Of a DNA stretch of 64,000 nucleotides, positions 23,759 through 35,919 are shown piece by piece; positions within the stretch are counted from its first letter, which is position 1, and every line of letters starts with the position of its first letter. The DNA lies in contig CM060696.1 of the NCBI GenBank assembly GCA_030686995.1, positions 13,615,987 through 13,679,986 of the forward strand. Reading direction: 5' to 3'. The notes beneath the pieces were generated by a model. It was not told the origin of the DNA and did not search any database. It worked only from the letters and a program-made list of their open reading frames with translations. This stretch comes from Artemisia argyi. Taxonomy: Eukaryota; Streptophyta; Magnoliopsida; Asterales; Asteraceae. The position numbers and the translations under genes were made by a program.

Positions 23759-24577
23759 GTCATACAAAAGGAAGATGGCATATTTATTAGTCAGGATAAG
23801 TATGTTAATGACATTTTGAAGAAGTTTATATTTGAAGATGCTAAGCCTGCAAAGACAACCATGGAATCCAATAAACTATTGTTGAAGGATGAAAATGGAA
23901 AAGAACTAGATGTTCACTTGTACAGATCAATGATTTGTTCATTGATGTACCTTACAGCTTCAAGGCCTGATATTATGTTTGCTGTATGTGCCTATGCAAG
24001 ATTCCAAGTATGTCCCAAAGAATCACATCTCAATGCAGTGAAGAGAATTTTTAGGTATCTGAAGCATCAACCTAAATTGGGCCTCTAGTATCCTAAGGAT
24101 TCACCTTTTGATTTGGTAGCATACTCAGATAGTGACTATGCTGGAGCTTGCTTGGATAGAAAGTCTACAACTGGAGGTTGTCAATTTCTTGGAAATAGAT
24201 TGGTGTCATGACAATGCAAGAAACAAACAGTGGTGGCAAACTCTACAACTGAAGCTGAGTATGTTGCTGCTTCAAGTTGTTGTGGTCAAGTGCTTTGGAT
24301 GCAAAATCAACTACTGGACTATGGGTATAATTTCATGAACACCAAGATTCATATTGATAACAACAACACACTTTGCATCATTAAAAACACTGTTTTTCAT
24401 TCTAAAACAAAACATATTAAGATAAGACATCACTTTATAAGAGATTGTTATGAAAAGAAGTTAATTTAAATAGTCAAGATTCATACTGATAACAATGTTG
24501 CTGATCTACTCACAAAACATTTTGATGTGGGGAGGTTTCAATTTTTAATTGCTAACATTGGTATGATAAACCTTTGA
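23759..24577 (+). pseudogene. Copia RNase H (outer element), multiple stops
   Basis: Frame 2 continues: RSMICSLMYLTASRPDIMFA, then VAYSDSDYAGACLDRKSTTG and NSTTEAEYVAASSC, which carry the RNase H acidic residues, then NVADLLTKHFDVGRFQF and a terminal stop at 24575-24577. Internal stops lie at 24086-24088, 24209-24211 and 24467-24469. It would degrade RNA in the RNA/DNA hybrid. The C-terminus matches the usual end of Copia polyproteins, so the domain is complete apart from the stops. Confidence 0.92.
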
Positions 24578-24937
24578 ACAACTTATCTCCTTATGCTTTT
24601 GTAAAGTTTTGTAAAATGATTGTGCTGCTGTTTAACATGTTTCTGTTTCTTTTTATGAAGTAGTTTGCTAGTTGGATTTTACTCTGCTGCTACATACTAT
24701 TCTACTGTTGAGTATCACTAGTATATTTGCAACATATGTTTGTGTGTTTTGTGGTTTTTGGGCTAACATTTTGCAGGATAAGTTCAAATTGATGATTGTT
24801 GCTGTTTATACACAAGTCTAAAGATATTCAGAACAGAATAGAGTCATTCATTCCATTGATAAAGGCAAATGATTACAAATACATGTTTCAACCACAAAAG
24901 ACTACCCAAGATTACAAAAGATTGCAACATCAACAGA
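24578..24937 (+). other. Outer Copia sequence downstream of pol, no ORF
   Basis: T-rich non-coding sequence containing several CTGCTGCT words (24630-24700). It ends at the target site ACAGA of solo LTR C. No gene was seen. Confidence 0.6.
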
Positions 24938-26382
24938 TGATGAGGCGAAAAATGATCCATTTTTAGGGGGTCATTTAAGCCCAGAATTGAATTTATTTGA
25001 TTAAATATTGCCCTAAATCGTTCCTTTTGTGATTTTAGGTACTTTTGGAGTGAATTCTGGAAAAAGAAGCATTTTGGACGTTTTTGGAGCATAAAAGTGA
25101 AGAAAATGGCAAAGTCTTAATTTTCCTTGTTGGGAACAGTACCTGACGGCGTCACAAGGTTCTACATGACGGCGTCAAGAGTAAAACAAGAGGTGAAGTG
25201 GATAGAGTCCGTGACGGTCTAGAGAGTTTTTACACTAAGGGCATGACGGCGTCACCATAGGCCGTCATGGTCCCATTGCATGTGACGGCCCAAAGAAATT
25301 TTGCACTTGACGGTGTCAGATCTGGATCCAGGCAATCCGATATTACTATGGGTGGCGAGTTGACGGCGTCATACATTTCTTCTTGACGCCGTCACGATGG
25401 AAAATCTATATATAGTTTTGCAATTTTCATTCATTGAGAAGAGGACAATTAGAGGGATAACTTGGAGAAACCCTAGCACGATTTTTACTGTTCTTTCAAG
25501 GGTTTTTACCCTTTGAAACCTTTCATGTTCAATTAAGATAAGTATCCTTTCAATTCATTCAATATGTCTATGTGTTGTTTGAATATATCTTACGCTTCTC
25601 TTGATTTTAACATGCTAGGCTAGATATCTTGTGTGTTTGCTTAGATGTAGTGAAACCTAGATGTTGATTATGGGTTGATTGCTTGTTTATAGTTGTTACG
25701 GATGAATGATTTCGATGTTAGGCTTAAGAAAACTGGCAGACTTCCATAGGGGAATATGCTTGAACATCTTAAGAAACATGAACCAATGCGTACTAGGTTT
25801 TTATGGTTGTATTTAATGCATGAGCGAATTCTAATGATCCCATGTTAGGAGCTTCTTGCAGGCTCGACATAGGAGTGAAGTAGGAGCTTATAGAGTTGGA
25901 GAAGTACGTACGCCACCCCACGAATGGTATTAAGGAATATAACCCGTCATCCACGCAATTGTAACAAACTATCAACCTGTAAAAGATATCTAGGGAGTAA
26001 TGAAATCTAAGTAAACACAATTTTCCCAATTATTGTTCACACCACTAGTTTAATTAGTTTTATTGTCATTTTTGTTATTTTATTTTGATTGCATCTTAGT
26101 TATTGGGTTAGTTGACTAGCAACTAATTCCGCCCACTCTTCCAAAACCCGAGATTTGAATTGCTTTTATAAAAATATAAAAATACAAAAAGAATCATCCC
26201 TCACCTCTAGACCTAGTTTTGAGGCTTTTTAATCCTAGCGACACTATTCCTGAGTTGAACGATCAATCCCCCGGTACTTGTCACTATACTATACTACAAC
26301 GATCAGGTACACTGCCTGGTGGGGGTTGTAAGCTTCTCGAGATCCCTCGAGAGGTAAAGCCTGGTGCAATTCCTACGCATCA
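24938..26382 (+). mobile_element. Solo LTR C, E-family Gypsy, 1,445 bp
   Basis: It begins TGATGAGGCGAAAAATGATC and ends ACGCATCA, flanked by ACAGA (24933-24937 and 26383-26387). It is clearly related to the LTRs of element E but diverged, and no internal region follows, so it is a solo LTR of an older copy. It holds at least five perfect TGACGGCGTCA/TGACGCCGTCA sites between 25144 and 25395, a TATATATAG box at about 25408 and CTCGAGATCCCTCGAG near its end. Confidence 0.93.
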
Positions 26383-26419
26383 ACAGACTACATCAAAAGA
26401 CAATTATCAAAACCTACAT

Positions 26420-26877
26420 CAACGTCTAGGGCATGGAAGCCCAATAACCACTTCTATTGTCTTTGTTAGAGGAGGGTTTCATCTTCTTGTTCTGGGTGTG
26501 GGCCTTGGTCTTGATGATTGTGGTCTTTCAGGAGTTGCTGGAGGATTGTTCTGTGGTTCATCCTCATCTGATGATGTGCAAAGAAAGGGAGAAACAAGTT
26601 CTCTTGGAGATGGTGGTTGGATTGGGATCCTCTGATCATTCTGATGAAGATGGAGACTTGGGGGGCATCACACCTTTACCCCTTGATGAGCTTGGAGTTT
26701 TGTTAAGGTTCAAGAGATCCTTGAATACATGAAGATCATGTTTTCTCTTCATTGCTTGTTCTTTCATCCTACATCCATCATGAGGAGGACGAAATGGTGG
26801 AACGTATGGGGGAAGTGGTGTTTCATCATCGATGAAGAATCAGAAGAGATGCTGATGATTTCGGGAGTGGATTTCAT
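26420..26877 (-). pseudogene. Antisense ORF of the outer Copia, decayed
   Basis: On minus, ATG 26877 starts MKSTPEIISISSDSSS. After a one-base shift the frame reads ETPLPPYVPPFRPPHDG and KEQAMKRKHDLHVFKDLLN to TGA at 26636-26638. Acidic, Pro-rich fragments (SSDEDEPQNNPP, TPERPQSSRPRP) follow in shifted frames to about 26425. The composition (Ser/Asp start, Pro/Arg-rich middle) looks protein-like rather than random. It lies divergently to the sense ORF starting at 27290, and a TATA box sits about 85 nt upstream at 26960-26969. Function unknown. The same-strand + ORFs here are probably its shadows. Confidence 0.5.
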
Positions 26878-26959
26878 CTTAATTGTGATTTGATTTGGTG
26901 GATTGAAGTTTTTGGAAGATTTTAGGGTTTGTGTGTGCTGAATTAGGGAAAGATTAGTT

Positions 26960-26969
26960 CTTTTTTATA
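26960..26969 (-). promoter_or_regulatory. TATA box for the antisense ORF
   Basis: TATAAAAAAG on minus, about 83-92 nt before ATG 26877. Its position suits a transcription start about 30 nt downstream and a short leader. The segment 26878-27289 is the spacer between the divergent ORFs and also carries repeated CTGCTGCTAGT words. Confidence 0.45.
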
Positions 26970-27289
26970 ATGATCAAGGTGTATACCGAGCATTTAATGA
27001 TGAATATCTTTTGACTTTTTGACCAAGATTCAATATTGACTAGCCAACTCTGTTGCTGGCCAAATCACTCTGCTGCTAGTTGTTTTAATCTGCTGCTAGT
27101 TCTGCTGATATCAAGGTTGTGCTGCTATGGTTGAAAGTGTGGGGTGGTTGTGTAACTTCTACAAACAAGTTTAAAACTTAATTGAAACTCATAATTGGTT
27201 TTTACGCGCTCCAAATTGAAGTTTTTCCAAACCCTAACACTCTATTATTCTCAAAGTCAAAAATCCTCCTTTCTTCAAAACCCTAATTC

Positions 27290-27379
27290 ATGGAATCAAC
27301 ACGTACCTGGGCTGAAAGTCACAATAATGTTGCTTTATTGGATGAAGAGATGGTTCATGAAGGTTTCACAGATATGGTT
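27290..27379 (+). pseudogene. Outer Copia second ORF, first 30 codons, cut by element D
   Basis: ATG 27290 opens MESTRTWAESHNNVALLDEE and runs to GFTDMV, where D inserted after duplicated TGGTT (27375-27379). On the far side, 58789 continues in the same frame (KFLNATSLRYVLTVNPTIWL), so the join is exact. This identifies the true start of the ORF that resumes at 58789. Confidence 0.8.
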
Positions 27380-28453
27380 TATCACACCCCCAAAATACCT
27401 GTTTTAATGGCAGCGGAATGGAATACCTGGGGGTGACTGCCATAGCATCACAGTTACAGTCATATTGAACGACCTAAAGTGTTGTTTAGAAAATACAGCG
27501 TTTGATCATTAAAACATTCAGAATTTACAAAACATAGGTCCCAAAAGGTGTTGCAAGTTTATGAAAAACAAGTCATACTAGATCAAACGTTTCATAAGTG
27601 CAGAAAATATAGTGAGACGCGTCGTCCCCGCGACTCCATGAAGATCCAAATGCATGCAACATGAGCTACCTTAATAACCTGAAAATACATTGCTAAAACG
27701 GTCAACATAAAGTTGGTGAATAATCATAGGTTTATAAGTTAAATCGGATGTACAATAGCCATAAGTAAAAAGTAAAGTAATAATATTTACATTGGCTCTT
27801 AAGCTCATGACCCCGAAGCTAGACGCAATTAAATTGGCCCCAAATGAGTGTTTACCAGACACTCTAAATATATTAGACATGAAATGCATCCGTAATTCCG
27901 TTGGAGCAACCCAAACACGGATGGAGGAGTCACCCTCAATAGATCTATTCACTCACTCTCGCTTGTAGATTAATTAACTGTCCATGATAATAAAGGGTTT
28001 ATACTTTGGCATGTACAAAAAAAATAAGTGATGCAATGTATTCTCCCCCGTGGGATTTGAATCAAAATATTGAATTAAAACGGGGCTATGAAAACTCACA
28101 TGAAGTTATGATACTATGACGTGAAATGATAGGGAAAATAAGGCACGAATATTAGCCGCAACCTAATATAAGTAATAACGATCTACTTTAGATCATGACG
28201 TGATGTAATGAATGCACATGCACATGATGCCTATACCACTCGTAACTTGAAAATAGTAGTTATTGTCAAAGTAAAATATTTTCCATACTTAGGAAAAATA
28301 AGTCTAACTAGACTTATAAAAACTAGTCGTAATATATATCGTATATAAAATGTTAGTATTAAATTCATCGCTTTGAAAACCTTAAAATAACGTCAATTAG
28401 TCGTAAAAATAAGCTTTGGGTCATACGTACTTCATTGGTTAAGAATATAGCTC
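27380..28453 (-). repeat. Element D 3' LTR, distal portion
   Basis: Homologous to 55813-56945 of the other LTR. It stops at duplicated AGCTC (28449-28453) where E entered, and the LTR resumes at 48812. Compared with the other copy it lacks about 50 bp near 27990 and about 14 bp near 27785. Confidence 0.93.
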
Positions 28454-29858
28454 TGATGAGGCGAAAAATGATCCGTTTTTAGGAGGTCATTTAAGCCCGA
28501 ATTCGAATTTATTTGATCAAATATTGCCATAAATTGTTCCTTTTGTGATTTTAGGTACTTTGGGAGTGAAATCTGGAAAAGGAAGCAATTCGGACGTTTT
28601 TGGAGCATAAAAGTGAAGAAAACGCCAAAGTCTTAATTTTCCATGCTGGGAACAGTGCATGACGGCGTCAAGAGTAGTTCCCTGACGGCGTCAAGAGTAA
28701 AATTCCATGACGATCCAGAAGAGTTTTGATGGCGTCATGAAGGTATGGCGTCAAGAGTAAAAGTCATGATGGCCTGGAAATAAATTGTTCTTGACGACGT
28801 CAAATGTAGATCTAGGCAGTCCGAGGATTGTTTTGGCGGCGAGGTGACGGCGTCACCTAATTGGTCTTGACGCCGTCAGACCCCTTTTCCTATATATAGT
28901 TTTCTAGTTTTTCACATTGAAGAGGAGAAGTTTTGGGAGAAACCCTAAGTACGATTTTGGTGTAACTTTACAGGTTTTTCAAGGGTTCCAACCCCTTGAT
29001 ACCTTGCATGATTAATCAAGATAAGTGTTCTTCTAATTCAATCAATATATCTATGTGTTGGTTGTCTATATCATGTTCTTGTCTTAATTCTATCATGTTA
29101 GGCTAGATCTATCTTGTGTTTGCTTAGATCTAATGCAACCTAGATATTGATTATGTGTTGATTACTTGTTTATTCTTGTCTTGGACGAATGATTTATATG
29201 TTAGGCTTAAGAAAACTGGCAGATCTCCAATTGGTAACATGCTTGAACGTCTTAAGAAACATGAACCAACGCACACTAGGTCTTTATTGGTTGTATTTAA
29301 TGCATGAGCCACTGTTTATAATCCCTATAGTTGTGCTGGGCATGGTGTAGGAGGAGATAAGAGTTCATAGAATTGGGGAGTTATGTGTGCCACCCCATGA
29401 ATGGTATTAAGGAATACGATCCGTCATCCATGCAATTATAACAAGTAATTAACGTGTAAAAGATATCTAGGGAGTAGTGAAATCTAGTAAACACATTTTC
29501 TCCAATTACTGCTCACAACCTTAGTATAAATTAGTTTACTTTCATTTCTAGTATTTTATTTTGATTGCATCTTAGTATTGGGTTAGTTGATTAGCAACTA
29601 ATTCCGCCCAAATCTTTCAAACCCGAGATTTTAATTTGCTTTCCATAAAATATAAAAACACAAAAATAATCATCCCTCACCTTTAGAACTAGTATTTAGG
29701 CTTTCTAATCCTAGCAACACTATTCCTAAGCTGAACGATCAATCCCCCGGTACTTGTCACTATACTATACTACAACGATCAGGTACACTGCCTGGTGGGG
29801 GTTGTAAGCTTCTCGAGATCCCTCGAGAGGTAAAGCCTGTTGCGATTCCCACGCATCA
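28454..29858 (+). repeat. Element E 5' LTR
   Basis: 1,405 bp. U3 carries clustered near-palindromic TGACGGCGTCA sites (28660-28880). A TATATATAG box is at about 28891-28899 and the transcribed leader follows. The end is CTCGAGATCCCTCGAG ... ACGCATCA. The partner LTR totals 1,406 bp once F is removed. Confidence 0.95.
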
Positions 29859-29860
29859 AG

Positions 29861-29883
29861 TTTTTGGCGCCGCAGCCCGGGGA
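29861..29883 (+). other. Element E primer-binding site
   Basis: TTTTTGGCGCCGCAGCCCGG, starting two bases after the LTR, resembles the TGGCGCCGTTGCCGGGGA-type site of Athila/Tat Gypsy elements, thought to pair with tRNA-Asp. Confidence 0.75.
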
Positions 29884-30015
29884 ATAGTTATTGTCTAGGT
29901 TAGAATTTCTTTTTATTAGGTCTACTTGCTAGATTCCTTTCTAGTAAGATTTTATTTTTATTTTTTAGGTCTTCTTTAGTCTATCTCATTTCTTTGTGCT
30001 TTTGTTCGTAACTCT

Positions 30016-32562
30016 TTGCCATCTGACATCATGGAATGTGGTAACATATTTGAACCCGTCATCCCACCACAACAAAACCCACCGTTAGAACCCCTTATGC
30101 CCCGAACCTTAGGAGAGTATTCCCAACCTAGCCACCAAGGCTACCGAAACACCATTGAGCTCACCGGAGCCAATGTGATCCCCCTGCGATCCGACACCAT
30201 CCGGTTGGTGCAAAGCGGATGTGCATTCCATGGACTTCGTTCCGAAGATCTAAACCAACATCTTAAGGAATTTCTCAAAATTGTAGATTCCATAGACCTA
30301 GGTGTTGAAACTAGAGAGACCACCCGTTTACGCCTATTCCAATTCTCTCTACGGGATCAAGCTAGTCAATGGCTTGAGCGTTTACCTGCGGGATCCATCA
30401 CCACATGGGATGATCTCACCACTCGTTTCCTTGCTCAATTTTTCCCACCGGGGAGAACTACTAAGCTTAGAAATGACATCTTGATGTTCCAACAACGTCA
30501 AAATGAATCTCTTTATGAAGCATGGACTCGTTTCAAGGACTTACTCCAAAAAGTCCCTCATCATGGCATAGATCTTTGGCTCCAAGTCCAAATCTTTTAT
30601 GACCATATCGATCTCTCCACGAGGCGAGCCATTGACCAATCGGCCGGTGGTAAACTACGTGATCTTAGTGCGGAACAATCATGGGAACTCATAGAAGATC
30701 TTGCTCTCTATGACAACGAAAGTTGGAATGATCCCCGTGATTTGAACAAAACGGTCAAGGCAATATCTTTGCCTTCGAACAATTCTAGCACTCCCGACCG
30801 TAGGATCATGGAACTTGAGGACCAAGTCAAGTTTCTCATGAAATCTTACGAAGCTCCGAAGCCTTCAAGCCAGGTGAACAAAATCACTTCTTCATGCGAA
30901 TTATGTAGTGGTCCCCATGACACTCGTGATTGTATGGAATTCCCCGGAACAGCTTTTGCGGACTACGCATCCACGCGTACCGACGAAGCGGGAGATAAGT
31001 GGTACACTTTCAAGCCCTAGCCAAACACTTACGGTGATTCATACAACCCCTCATGGAAAAATCACCCAAACCTTAGGTGGAAACAAAATCAACCCAATTC
31101 CTCCAATCCGCCTAATCGTTACCAACCAAACGGTCCACCATCCAAACGTACTTTCAACAAAAATCCTTCTAACAATTATGGTAGTACCAACAATCTTGAA
31201 GGATTGATGTCAAAGTTTATGGCATCTCAAGAAGCTCGCATATCTAAGTTTGAAGCCGATTTCAAACAAAAGCAAAGCGAGATGACCACTAGAATTGATG
31301 CATTGTTGAAAGTTCTCAATGACCGAGAAATGGGAGCACTCCCAAGCGACACGGTCAAGAATCCGAAACTAACCGTTAATTCCATATCCTCAGTTTCGTC
31401 ACCCACTTCGTGTCCACAATACTACTCGGTTAAATCAACGAGCACGTGTTTCAAACAAAACCAAGTTCTCCAAAAGGACCAATCAAATAAAACACCCACT
31501 ATAGAGCCGGTCAAAAGCATAGTTGAAACACCTCTTACGCAAGACCTTGATGATGAATTCAAAGAACTTCACCTTGAACGCCCCGTCATTGATGTCTTAG
31601 CGCGTGCTCCTTACTATAGTGCCCTCCTAGAAAAATATGAGAAGTGTAAGCTAGGTAAAAATGGGACCGCCTTCGTTCAAAACAAGTTGCCTTAGAAGCT
31701 TGATGATCCGGGCATATTTGTTTTGCCCTGTAAGATAGGAAGATCCAAAGCTTTCGACACACTAGCCGATTTAGGGTCAAGCCTCAACTTGATTCCCTTA
31801 TCCTTATTCACCGCTCTTAAGCTAGGGAAGTTAGAGGAAACGGAGGTATTGATAGGGCTAGCGGATGGGAGTATTGCCCACCCGATTGGAATGATTAAGG
31901 ATGTAGTTGTTCACGTAGGAAAGTTAACTATATTAGCGGATTTTCACGTCCTAGACATGGTTAGTGACACTACATGCCCATTATTGGTAGGAAGAGGATT
32001 TTTAGCAACTGCTAATGCCATGATAGATTGCAAGGAATCCAAGATAACGGTAGGTGAAGGCGATACTTGGTCGATGTACGATGTAAAGAAGCATAGTTAT
32101 GATTGTGATGATGAACCAACACCGCATTGGATAGAGATGAATAGGAGACCGTCTAGATATGGACCTTGGATAGAAAGGAACTTTATAGGACCTCAATGCC
32201 CATTCTATCTAGAAAAAGATTTTGTTGAAAAGACACATTCGGTAGAACAACTCATAGCTAGAGATGAAGAGCTAGACCCCTTTGAGGACCCCTTAGTCTT
32301 TAGGAAGATGATTGAGTTATTAAGCGTAATGCCCATCAACATAGAAAGGAATAAATGGAAAAGATAAGGAGACAAGTGTAAATAGAGGTGGGAAAAGCCA
32401 CCTAAAGAAGGTGACGGGTCATGGCATATTAGAATGACTTTGTATGATCCGGATGGAGAAAAGTTTGAAAGGTCATACCATACTAAGGAAACCGATAGGA
32501 AGTTGAAACCTAAGTTTGATCCCAAGGATGTCCTCAACGAGGAACTCACCCGTATCACGTAG
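30016..32562 (+). pseudogene. gag-pro: Gypsy gag-protease polyprotein of element E, four in-frame stops
   Basis: A single frame of 849 codons is broken only by stops at 31018 (TAG), 31693 (TAG), 32365 (TAA) and 32377 (TAG). Residues about 60-230 hold the retrotransposon gag core (RLFQFSLRDQASQWLERLPA, FFPPGRTTKLRNDILMFQQR, LYEAWTRFKDLLQKVPHHG). A short CELCSGPHDTRDC knuckle lies near residue 295. The part after the second stop (FDTLADLGSSLNLIPLSLF, CPLLVGRGFLATANAMIDC) is the Athila-type retropepsin, with Asp-Leu-Gly-Ser in place of the usual Asp-Leu-Gly-Ala. A tail (HIRMTLYDPDGEKFERSYHT) ends at 32562. The frame is kept across all stops, so decay has been by point mutation only. Confidence 0.88.
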
Positions 32563-34990
32563 TAACACATGACCTTGAGTCTAGCTACAAGACTCGTAAA
32601 TAAAGAAAAGCGCTTCTTGGGAGGCAACCCATGTTTTGTGTGATTTTATTTGTTTGTTTGTTATTTGCTTCCGTATGCATGCTTTATTTTTATTGTTGGT
32701 AGATCATGTTTCTAAACTAAATAGTGGAAATACTTTACTTTGTTGTTTTGGCCTAGTCTTAACTCCACCTAAAGGTATTTTTGCAAAAGATAAGTGTAAG
32801 GGGAAACCCCAAATATGTTTTTAAGAAACAAACCGATCATGATTCTCCACAATATTAAATGAACATGTTTATTCGTATTTGTTAGAGTCAAATGCTTGTA
32901 TTGAGTCATAATGAAGTTTTGCAGGATTTTCCAGGAAGTAGGACCAAGTTTTTCCAGAAATTTTCCGGAAACTTAACATAAGAATTTTTGCAGGTCAAAT
33001 CTGACGGCGTCAGGGGTTTACTCTTGACGGCGTCAGGAGTAAAAATCTGGAAATTTTACCGGTTTTGTTTTTCTAACGAAGTCTTATGGTTTTTGTGAAT
33101 TATTAAGTTTTATAATCTCCAGGAGATCTGCAAACTTCATTCCACAAGCATTATATCTTATCTTGTTTTCTAGGATTTAGTAACTTATATAGGATGCCGC
33201 CGATTTTACGCGAGGTTGTCTTGTCTATTTTGTCAGGTTTTACAGGTTATGTATGACAAGAAGATGATTTATATTCTGGAAGGGAAGCTTTGATTGTTCA
33301 TTTTCTTGGAGGAAGATTTAACCTGGCCATCCTATTATCCATACCGAGCGAATCAGGGGAGTATTTGATTTCATTCTCTTTACTTTTTCACTTTTACATT
33401 CTTTACTTGAACATTGAGGACAATGTTCATCCTAAGTGTAAGGGGAGGGTAAAAAGATGATACCTTACATATGCACTTTCGCTTGAGTTTGTTTTGTTTA
33501 ATGGTAGATGTGTAATAAAACTATGAGAAATACTTGTTAGTGCAATTTTAGCGCCAAATTTAAATTTTTTTACAACATTTAGGAGTGAAACTTTAGCCAT
33601 AGCAAGCGTCTCATGGATAGGAGATTGTATGACTAGCACATAACCGTATATTAAGAAAAATTTTCCACCCAAATATGTGAGGTTCACCTTTAGATTTGAT
33701 AGGAAAAGCATTCATTATTAGTGCTTATGAGTGTACCGGTAGCATTTAGATTCTAGAACTTGCGTTAGTGATGCATCCCGAGACCACTAGTGAGACTACA
33801 TTTGTGTAGTAGGATTTACTACATGATAAGAGGCATTAGGATCACCCTTGTGTTAAACCCGTATTATAATTACTTGACCATTTATGTCATATTACTTGGC
33901 TAGTTAAGTCAACTAATTTTTCCCACACCCTTAGCGTTGTACTCATTTTTAGTACACGAAACCCCTAGTACACCCCTCCGAGCCTATCTTTTCGTTTCTA
34001 ACTTTAAGCATTTTACTTAAAGGAAGAATTTGTTACACCCCACTTAAATGTACAACCAAATCGCCTTAGCCTTCCGTGTATGCGCTCAATTTTAGTGCAT
34101 TATTGTTATTTGTTAAACCCTAAGTTAACTTTCTAATTGATTACATGGTTGCTAAGTCGAGTCATATTCTTGTACATATTGTTTTGGGACGATTGGGACT
34201 CATGAGTAAGTACTTATTTATGGAGTAATGGGGAAGAACATCATTTATTACCCCCATATGTACGTTAATCTTAAAAGTGCTCCAAGTGTTTTGATTTTCT
34301 TAATTCGAGTCATTAGATTAGTTTAATGTAAAGTATGTAAAGATTCAAGTGTAAGGGGAATGTTCAACCCCTATGATGTATTATTTTGGATGGTAGGGTA
34401 AGAGTGTATGCAAAAAAAAAAAAAAAAAAAAAAAAAAAATCGAAAAAAAAGAAAAAGAAAAAGAAAAAAAAATAAAAACATACGGACTACCATCCCTTTT
34501 TATTCTATGTTTATTTTATGTTTTTGTTATTTTTCATTTATTATCTTAAGTCGAGTCTAGTCTTGGCTTAGCAATGCCACATTGTACATGTAATTAACCA
34601 AGATTGTTAACTCGCCACCACTAAAACTTCCTTTATCCAACAAAACCGTGTATTTCATATCCCTACACCTAACGTTACAACCCTTTAAAAGACCTCTTTG
34701 ATAGTTTATCCTAGGTGCTTACGCCATGTGGTGGAGGTTTGATCCTTTCCCAAGCCTATGGTAATCTATTTTGCTATGACAGGTAGTGAGAGATGTTTTC
34801 CATTTCCATATTGTAATTTATACTTTATTACACCCGAGAGATGTGAGTATCTAAACACTATTTGAGAGGTGCTTGTGTATGACCTCCGTGCTTGTCTATT
34901 GGTCTTTAGTGGAACGATTATTTGTTGTAATTACTTTTATATTAGTGTTAAATGACCCCTAACTTGTATTTTGAGTAGAATAAAAGCGCA
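32563..34990 (+). other. Non-coding interior of element E
   Basis: Where RT and integrase would lie, no domain is seen. It contains CTTCTTGGGAGGCAACCCA (about 32612), a phrase I recall from other non-autonomous Gypsy elements; a pair of GACGGCGTCA sites at about 33002-33040; purine-rich AAGTGTAAGGGGA phrases (33435, 34350); and an A/GA-rich tract (34412-34475). Long ORFs were not credible. Confidence 0.6.
34412..34475. repeat. Poly(A) and GA-rich tract
   Basis: 28 A residues at 34412-34439, then AAAAAGAAAAAG-type repeats. Simple sequence in the 3' part of element E. Confidence 0.95.
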
Positions 34991-35010
34991 TTTGCTTGAG
35001 GACAAGCAAA
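34991..35010. other. Perfect hairpin upstream of E 3' LTR
   Basis: TTTGCTTG - AGGA - CAAGCAAA: 8-bp stem, 4-nt loop, ending 19 bp before the 3' LTR (35030). The purine-rich AAGGGTATA between them is the likely plus-strand primer. Confidence 0.85.
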
Positions 35011-35029
35011 TCTCAAGTATAAGGGTATA

Positions 35030-35919
35030 TGATGAGGCGAAAAATGATCCGTTTTTAGGAGGTCATTTAAGCCCGAATTCGAATTTATTTGATCAAATAT
35101 TGCCCTAAATCGTTCCTTTTGTGATTTTAGGTACTTTGGGAGTGAAATCTGGAAAAGGAAGCAATTCGGACGTTTTTGGAGCATAAAAGTGAAGAAAACG
35201 CTAAAGTCTTAATTTTCCATGCTGGGAACAGTGCATGACGGCGTCAAGAGTAGTTCCCTGACGGCGTCAAGAGTAAAATTCCATGACGATCCAGAAGAGT
35301 TTTGACGGCGTCATGAAGGTAGGGCGTCAAGAGTAAAAGTCATGACGGCCTGGAAATAAATTGTTCTTGACGGCGTCAAATGTAGATCTAGGCAATCCGA
35401 GGATTGTTTTGGCGGCGAGGTGACGACGTCACCTAATTGGTCTTGACGCCGTCAGACCCCTTTTCCTATATATAGTTTTCTAGTTTTTCACATTGAAGAG
35501 GAGAAGTTTTGGGAGAAACCCTAAGTACGATTTTGGTGTAACTTTACAGGTTTTTCAAGGGTTCCAACCCCTTGATACCTTGCATGATTAATTAAGATAA
35601 GTGTTCTTCTAATTCAATCAATATGTCTATGTGTTGGTTGTCTATATCATATTCTTGTCTTAATTCTATCATGTTAGGCTAGATCTATCTTGTGTTTGCT
35701 TAGATCTAATGAAACCTAGATATTGATTATGTGTTGATTATTTGTTTATTCTTGTCTTGGATGAATGATTTATATGTTAGGCTTAAGAAAACTGGCAGAT
35801 CTCCAATTGGTAACATGCTTGAACGTCTTAAGAAACATGAACCAACGCGCACTAGGTCTTTATTGGTTGTATTTAATGCATGAGCCACTGTTTACAACCC
35901 CTATAGTTGTGCTGGGCAT
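35030..35919 (+). repeat. Element E 3' LTR, first part
   Basis: 890 bp, matching 28454-29343, with the same TGACGGCGTCA cluster (35234-35456). It is cut by F after duplicated GGCAT (35915-35919) and resumes at 48291. Confidence 0.95.

Noticed and set aside
26219..26732. + strand ORFs of 138 and 91 residues
   Set aside because: The first begins inside solo LTR C and crosses its end; both mirror the antisense ORF on minus.
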